From the NCBI GenBank assembly GCA_050735975.1, contig JBOHVS010000091.1:1-7681 (forward strand): a stretch of 7,681 nt of DNA, read 5' to 3'. The translations under genes and the position numbers were made by a program. Of the stretch, positions 5,770 to 7,681 are shown piece by piece. Source of the DNA: DATMBL01 sp050735975. GTDB taxonomy: Bacteria; Desulfobacterota; Binatia; UBA9968. The notes beneath the pieces are model-generated. The model was not told the DNA's origin, made no database searches, and saw nothing but the letters and a program-made list of their open reading frames with translations. The first letter of the stretch is position 1; each line of letters begins with the position of its first letter.

Positions 5770-6249
5770 ATGCCGAAAAACGCCAAAACCGACCTGCGAG
5801 AATGGATATCCAGTGGATTCATCCGCATCGAAGACGTGGTCTACGTCGGCCTCGGTCTCCTGCTCGCGGGAGGCGCGCTGTTCCTTCTCGCCAATGTCGT
5901 TCTCCATTTCGCGCAGCTCTTTGTCTCAAATGACGTCAGAGGGAAAATTGTCGACCTGCTCGATCAGATCCTTCTCATCATGATGATTATAGAAATCCTC
6001 TCGACCGTGCAGGTGTCGTTCCGCGAGCACACCTTGATGCCCGAACCTTTTCTGATCGTCGGCCTTATCGCCGCAATCCGGAGGATTCTCATCTTGACAG
6101 CCGAGTTCTCCAGACCAGAGGAGTTCGTCCAAGAGGCTTTTCGTAACGCAATGATGGAATTGGGCCTGTTGACGATCTTAATTCTCGCTTTAGGGATCTC
6201 TCTTTATTTGCTCAAGAAGCAGCCGCGCGCTTCCGTCGATCGCGAGTGA
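5770..6249 (+). CDS. PsiE-family (phosphate-starvation-inducible type) membrane protein
   Basis: 159 aa with four predicted membrane helices at about residues 23-45, 60-80, 93-112 and 130-147. The central block EILSTVQVSFREHTLMPEPF (75-94) with the following LIVGLIAAIRRILILTAE is the recognisable core of the PsiE family. Its founding E. coli member is an inner-membrane protein induced by phosphate limitation; its molecular activity is unknown. Start: ATG at 5770 is the first possible start after an in-frame TGA at 5764. Only a weak GAG-type Shine-Dalgarno precedes it. It follows sodC by 100 bp with no clear terminator between, so the two may be co-transcribed. No Pho box was recognised. The family call is confident, the phosphate link is not. 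Confidence 0.85.
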   Translation: MPKNAKTDLREWISSGFIRIEDVVYVGLGLLLAGGALFLLANVVLHFAQLFVSNDVRGKIVDLLDQILLIMMIIEILSTVQVSFREHTLMPEPFLIVGLIAAIRRILILTAEFSRPEEFVQEAFRNAMMELGLLTILILALGISLYLLKKQPRASVDRE

Positions 6250-6267
6250 TCGAAGGAGATTGGAGTA

Positions 6268-6345
6268 ATGAGTATTGATGAGCTGGGGTTTGGGACCAAA
6301 CAGGCACGGGGCTGTGACCGAGGGAAAGTCAAAATTTCGAGGTGA
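6268..6345 (+). CDS. Possible 25-aa small ORF coupled to the next gene
   Basis: ATG AGT ATT reads MSIDELGFGTKQARGCDRGK followed by VKISR, ending in a TGA at 6343-6345. AAGGAG lies 9 bases upstream of the ATG and a second GGAG lies 2 bases upstream. Its last two codons, AGG TGA, form the core of the Shine-Dalgarno of the next gene, whose ATG is 5 bases further on. This is the classic arrangement for translational coupling or a leader peptide. Composition is mixed and basic, with a single Cys and no hydrophobic segment. No homology is recognised. It could be chance, since 25 codons is short. Confidence 0.35.
   Translation: MSIDELGFGTKQARGCDRGKVKISR
6339..6345 (+). promoter_or_regulatory. Ribosome-binding site selecting ATG 6351
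   Basis: GAGGTGA ends 5 bases before ATG at 6351. The in-frame GTG at 6342 falls inside this site and has nothing comparable in front of it, so the ATG is the better start. Confidence 0.65.
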
Positions 6346-6350
6346 ACGAT

Positions 6351-6617
6351 ATGGATGACAGACTAAGAGCGATTGAGACGGGTTTTCACGTATACCTCGA
6401 GGATGGGGGAAAGGACTTCGGCGCGGTGCGCCAGGTCGCTCCCGGGGGCCGTGAGGAGATCGTTGTCTACATCCAAAACGGAGGTAATTTCATAGTGCCG
6501 CTCGAAGCCGTTCGCAGTGCGCACGATGGCAAGGTCATACTGGACCGCGCCGGACTCGATGATCGCGTGCGCGATGCGATCGCCCAGGCACGCGCCCAGG
6601 AAGTGCCCGGCCGCTGA
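6351..6617 (+). CDS. Uncharacterised 88-aa protein with a PRC-barrel/DUF2171-like look
   Basis: I do not recognise this protein firmly. From ATG 6351 it runs MDDRLRAIETGFHVYLEDGG, then a beta-rich middle (KDFGAVRQVAPGG, EEIVVYIQNGG, NFIVPLEAVRSA, GKVILDRAGL), and an Ala/Arg-rich helical tail (DDRVRDAIAQARAQEVPGR). The order of a short glycine turn, a GxV strand, an I-V-P strand and a V-x-L strand resembles small PRC-barrel or DUF2171 proteins, but that is pattern resemblance only. There is no signal peptide, membrane segment or cysteine. The start is supported by GAGGTGA. The codon pattern and the clean helix at the end argue for a real gene. It sits between psiE and the DUF1080 gene on the same strand. 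Confidence 0.7.
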   Translation: MDDRLRAIETGFHVYLEDGGKDFGAVRQVAPGGREEIVVYIQNGGNFIVPLEAVRSAHDGKVILDRAGLDDRVRDAIAQARAQEVPGR

Positions 6618-6631
6618 ACAGCTGGCTGTTC
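6616..6631 (+). terminator. Hairpin overlapping the stop codon of the 88-aa gene
   Basis: GAACAG (6616-6621), loop CTGG, CTGTTC (6626-6631) is a perfect 6-bp stem that begins within the TGA stop at 6615-6617. The bases that follow are GC-rich, without a T-run, so it is a weak terminator candidate at best and may instead be an mRNA stability or attenuation element. Confidence 0.25.
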
Positions 6632-6655
6632 CTGTGCGGAGGCTTGGGATAACTC

Positions 6656-6673
6656 ATGAAAATGATTTTTCAT
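6656..6673. other. AT-rich perfect inverted repeat upstream of the DUF1080 gene
   Basis: ATGAAAA (6656-6662), spacer TGAT, TTTTCAT (6667-6673) gives 7-bp arms 35 bases before the ATG of the next gene. It could be an operator or a short hairpin in the leader. There is no independent support beyond symmetry and position. Confidence 0.3.
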
Positions 6674-6708
6674 CTTGCCCCCGCTATTTCGATTGAGTTC
6701 CGACAAAG

Positions 6709-7401
6709 ATGTCCAAGCAGCGGTTCTTGACGCTTTTCGACGGTCGCGACGAAACCCGCAAAAAGTGGCGTAAAACAGGACCCAACGAGTTCGTTCTGAG
6801 CGGCAATGAGATCATCACCCAAGGCGGCGATGACTTTGCCGTGCTCTATTACGCGGCCGCCACGTTCAGCGATTTTCTTCTGTCTCTGGAATTTCGTTTG
6901 TCCGACCCAGCAAAGGACAATTCCGGGGTTTTCGTCCGCTTCAGGAATCCGGAGCTGCCACCGACACCGGAGATCTGGGCGCGCGACGAGTTTGGCAACA
7001 TCTCGCGTAATCGAGCCTGGACCGCCGCCTACTCCGGTTTTGAGATTCAGATCGACGAGCGGGCTAAAGGAAGCAATCAGAAAAAGGAAAGGGACGGACT
7101 TAAAAAGAACCGCACCGGGGCGATCTACAAGATTCCGACGGGCGAGGAAGGGGAGCCCAAGTTACAAGAGTACAGCTCAGCGCCCGCGCTCCGGGCAGGA
7201 GATTGGAACGAATACGCAATAGAGGTGAAGGATCATACCTATACAGTTCGTTTAAACGGCCACCGCACAACTACCTTCGTCAACTACGATCCGGAACGTG
7301 GACTCCCGGCCAGCGCGGATTCTGCTTCCGGATACATCGGGCTTCAATCGTATCGCAATTCAAGGGTGGGATTCCGTGACATACGAGTTTGCCCGCTGTA
7401 A
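6709..7401 (+). CDS. DUF1080 / 3-keto-disaccharide hydrolase domain protein
   Basis: A single jelly-roll domain of 230 aa covering nearly the whole protein. Family features: FLTLFDGRDETRKKW (residues 6-20, the usual LFDG..l..W opening), FSDFLLSLEFRLSD (53-66), NSGVFVRF (71-78), GFEIQID (110-116), RTGAIYKI (135-142), DWNEYAIEVKDHTYTVRLNG (165-184) and the closing GYIGLQSY followed by RVGFRDIRV (208-227). The domain is a concanavalin-like fold found in many planctomycete and bacteroidete proteins, and some members hydrolyse 3-keto-glycosides. There is no signal peptide or lipobox, unlike most members, so the protein is predicted cytoplasmic. ATG 6709 is the first start after an in-frame TGA 18 bases upstream. 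The Shine-Dalgarno is poor. No sugar 3-dehydrogenase or other carbohydrate gene is in the window, so the specific enzyme activity is not claimed. Confidence 0.85.
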   Translation: MSKQRFLTLFDGRDETRKKWRKTGPNEFVLSGNEIITQGGDDFAVLYYAAATFSDFLLSLEFRLSDPAKDNSGVFVRFRNPELPPTPEIWARDEFGNISRNRAWTAAYSGFEIQIDERAKGSNQKKERDGLKKNRTGAIYKIPTGEEGEPKLQEYSSAPALRAGDWNEYAIEVKDHTYTVRLNGHRTTTFVNYDPERGLPASADSASGYIGLQSYRNSRVGFRDIRVCPL

Positions 7402-7456
7402 AAGCGTCACTAATCGCTTCATCAATCCTATCGAGCGAGTGAAGATCAGAACCCAA

Positions 7457-7505
7457 ACCAAACACAGCATCAGGATGCGGCACAAGTAGCAGCAAAATGT
7501 TTGGT
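7457..7505. other. Inverted repeat in the convergent intergenic region
   Basis: ACCAAACA (7457-7464) and TGTTTGGT (7498-7505) are perfect 8-base arms separated by 33 bases. They lie between the end of the DUF1080 gene and the end of the putative convergent gene, where a bidirectional transcript end could be expected. The long loop and absence of a T-run make a terminator uncertain. Confidence 0.22.
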
Positions 7506-7554
7506 GAGTCTGTCCTTAAGCTCGACTGCTTCCGGCTTCGACGCTTACCGAGGA

Positions 7555-7681
7555 CTAATAATTTCTGTTTCTCATCTCTGGAGATTCCTTGCTGACGACA
7601 TGCTTTAATTTTGCCTCGAGAGAATCCAATTCCCTTGAAGCGACCTGGAGATGATTTTTATACGCCCGTAGGTCTCCTTGG
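7555..7681 (-). CDS. Possible C-terminal fragment of a gene entering from the right edge
   Basis: Reading leftwards from 7680, 41 codons are open and end in TAG at 7557-7555: QGDLRAYKNHLQVASRELDS, then LEAKLKHVVSKESPEMRNRNY. The charged, leucine-spaced pattern (L-x-x-Y-x-x-H-L, then L-D-S-L-E-A-K-L) looks like a helical or coiled-coil C-terminus. The other two minus-strand frames contain stops here and look less protein-like. No family is recognised and the fragment is short, so it is tentative. If real, it is convergent with the DUF1080 gene. Confidence 0.4.
   Translation of the reverse strand, partial: QGDLRAYKNHLQVASRELDSLEAKLKHVVSKESPEMRNRNY

Noticed and set aside
1..7681. CRISPR array, tRNA, rRNA or intact transposase
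   Set aside because: No regularly spaced direct repeats, cloverleaf-like segments, rRNA signature stretches or transposase motifs were seen on either strand.

Overview
The window (moderate-to-high GC) looks like a chromosomal segment of an environmental, probably uncultured soil or subsurface bacterium. The pairing of an NMT1-type substrate-binding protein with divergent hydantoinase-like amidohydrolases, plus interspersed palindromic repeats, would suit Desulfobacterota/Binatota/Rokubacteria-like lineages. That placement is inference; no phylogenetic marker is present.

Left half, minus strand (1-3249): a three-gene cluster transcribed leftwards. Two tandem paralogous dihydropyrimidinase/hydantoinase-type amidohydrolases (495 and 488 aa, 32 bp apart) are followed after 80 bp by the first 60 codons of a periplasmic ABC-type substrate-binding protein with a signal peptide. 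A near-consensus sigma-70 promoter (TTGACA, 17 bp, TATAGC) lies about 80 bp upstream of the first gene. The inferred role is uptake of a small organic nitrogen compound and its hydrolysis. Both enzymes carry Glu in place of the first His of the HxH metal motif and lack the usual catalytic Tyr, so the substrate cannot be assigned from family membership.

Centre (3250-5123): a 357-bp gene-free stretch packed with palindromes. It holds an imperfect palindrome in the 5' UTR of the amidohydrolase operon, two adjacent hairpins resembling an IS200/IS605-type end, an interspersed repeat with two stem-loops, and hairpins just after moeA. Then moeA (molybdopterin molybdenumtransferase, minus strand, TTG start) with a TATAAT -10 box, and a 281-bp divergent intergenic region with a short hexamer tandem repeat.

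Right half, plus strand (5124-7401): sodC (exported Cu,Zn superoxide dismutase), a PsiE-family four-helix membrane protein, a possible 25-codon ORF whose stop lies in the Shine-Dalgarno of an 88-aa unknown protein, and a DUF1080 / 3-keto-disaccharide-hydrolase-domain protein without a signal peptide. The window ends in the 3' end of a possible convergent minus-strand gene. No rRNA, tRNA, CRISPR array or intact mobile element was seen. The strongest candidates for something undescribed are the atypical amidohydrolase pair and the small coupled ORF.
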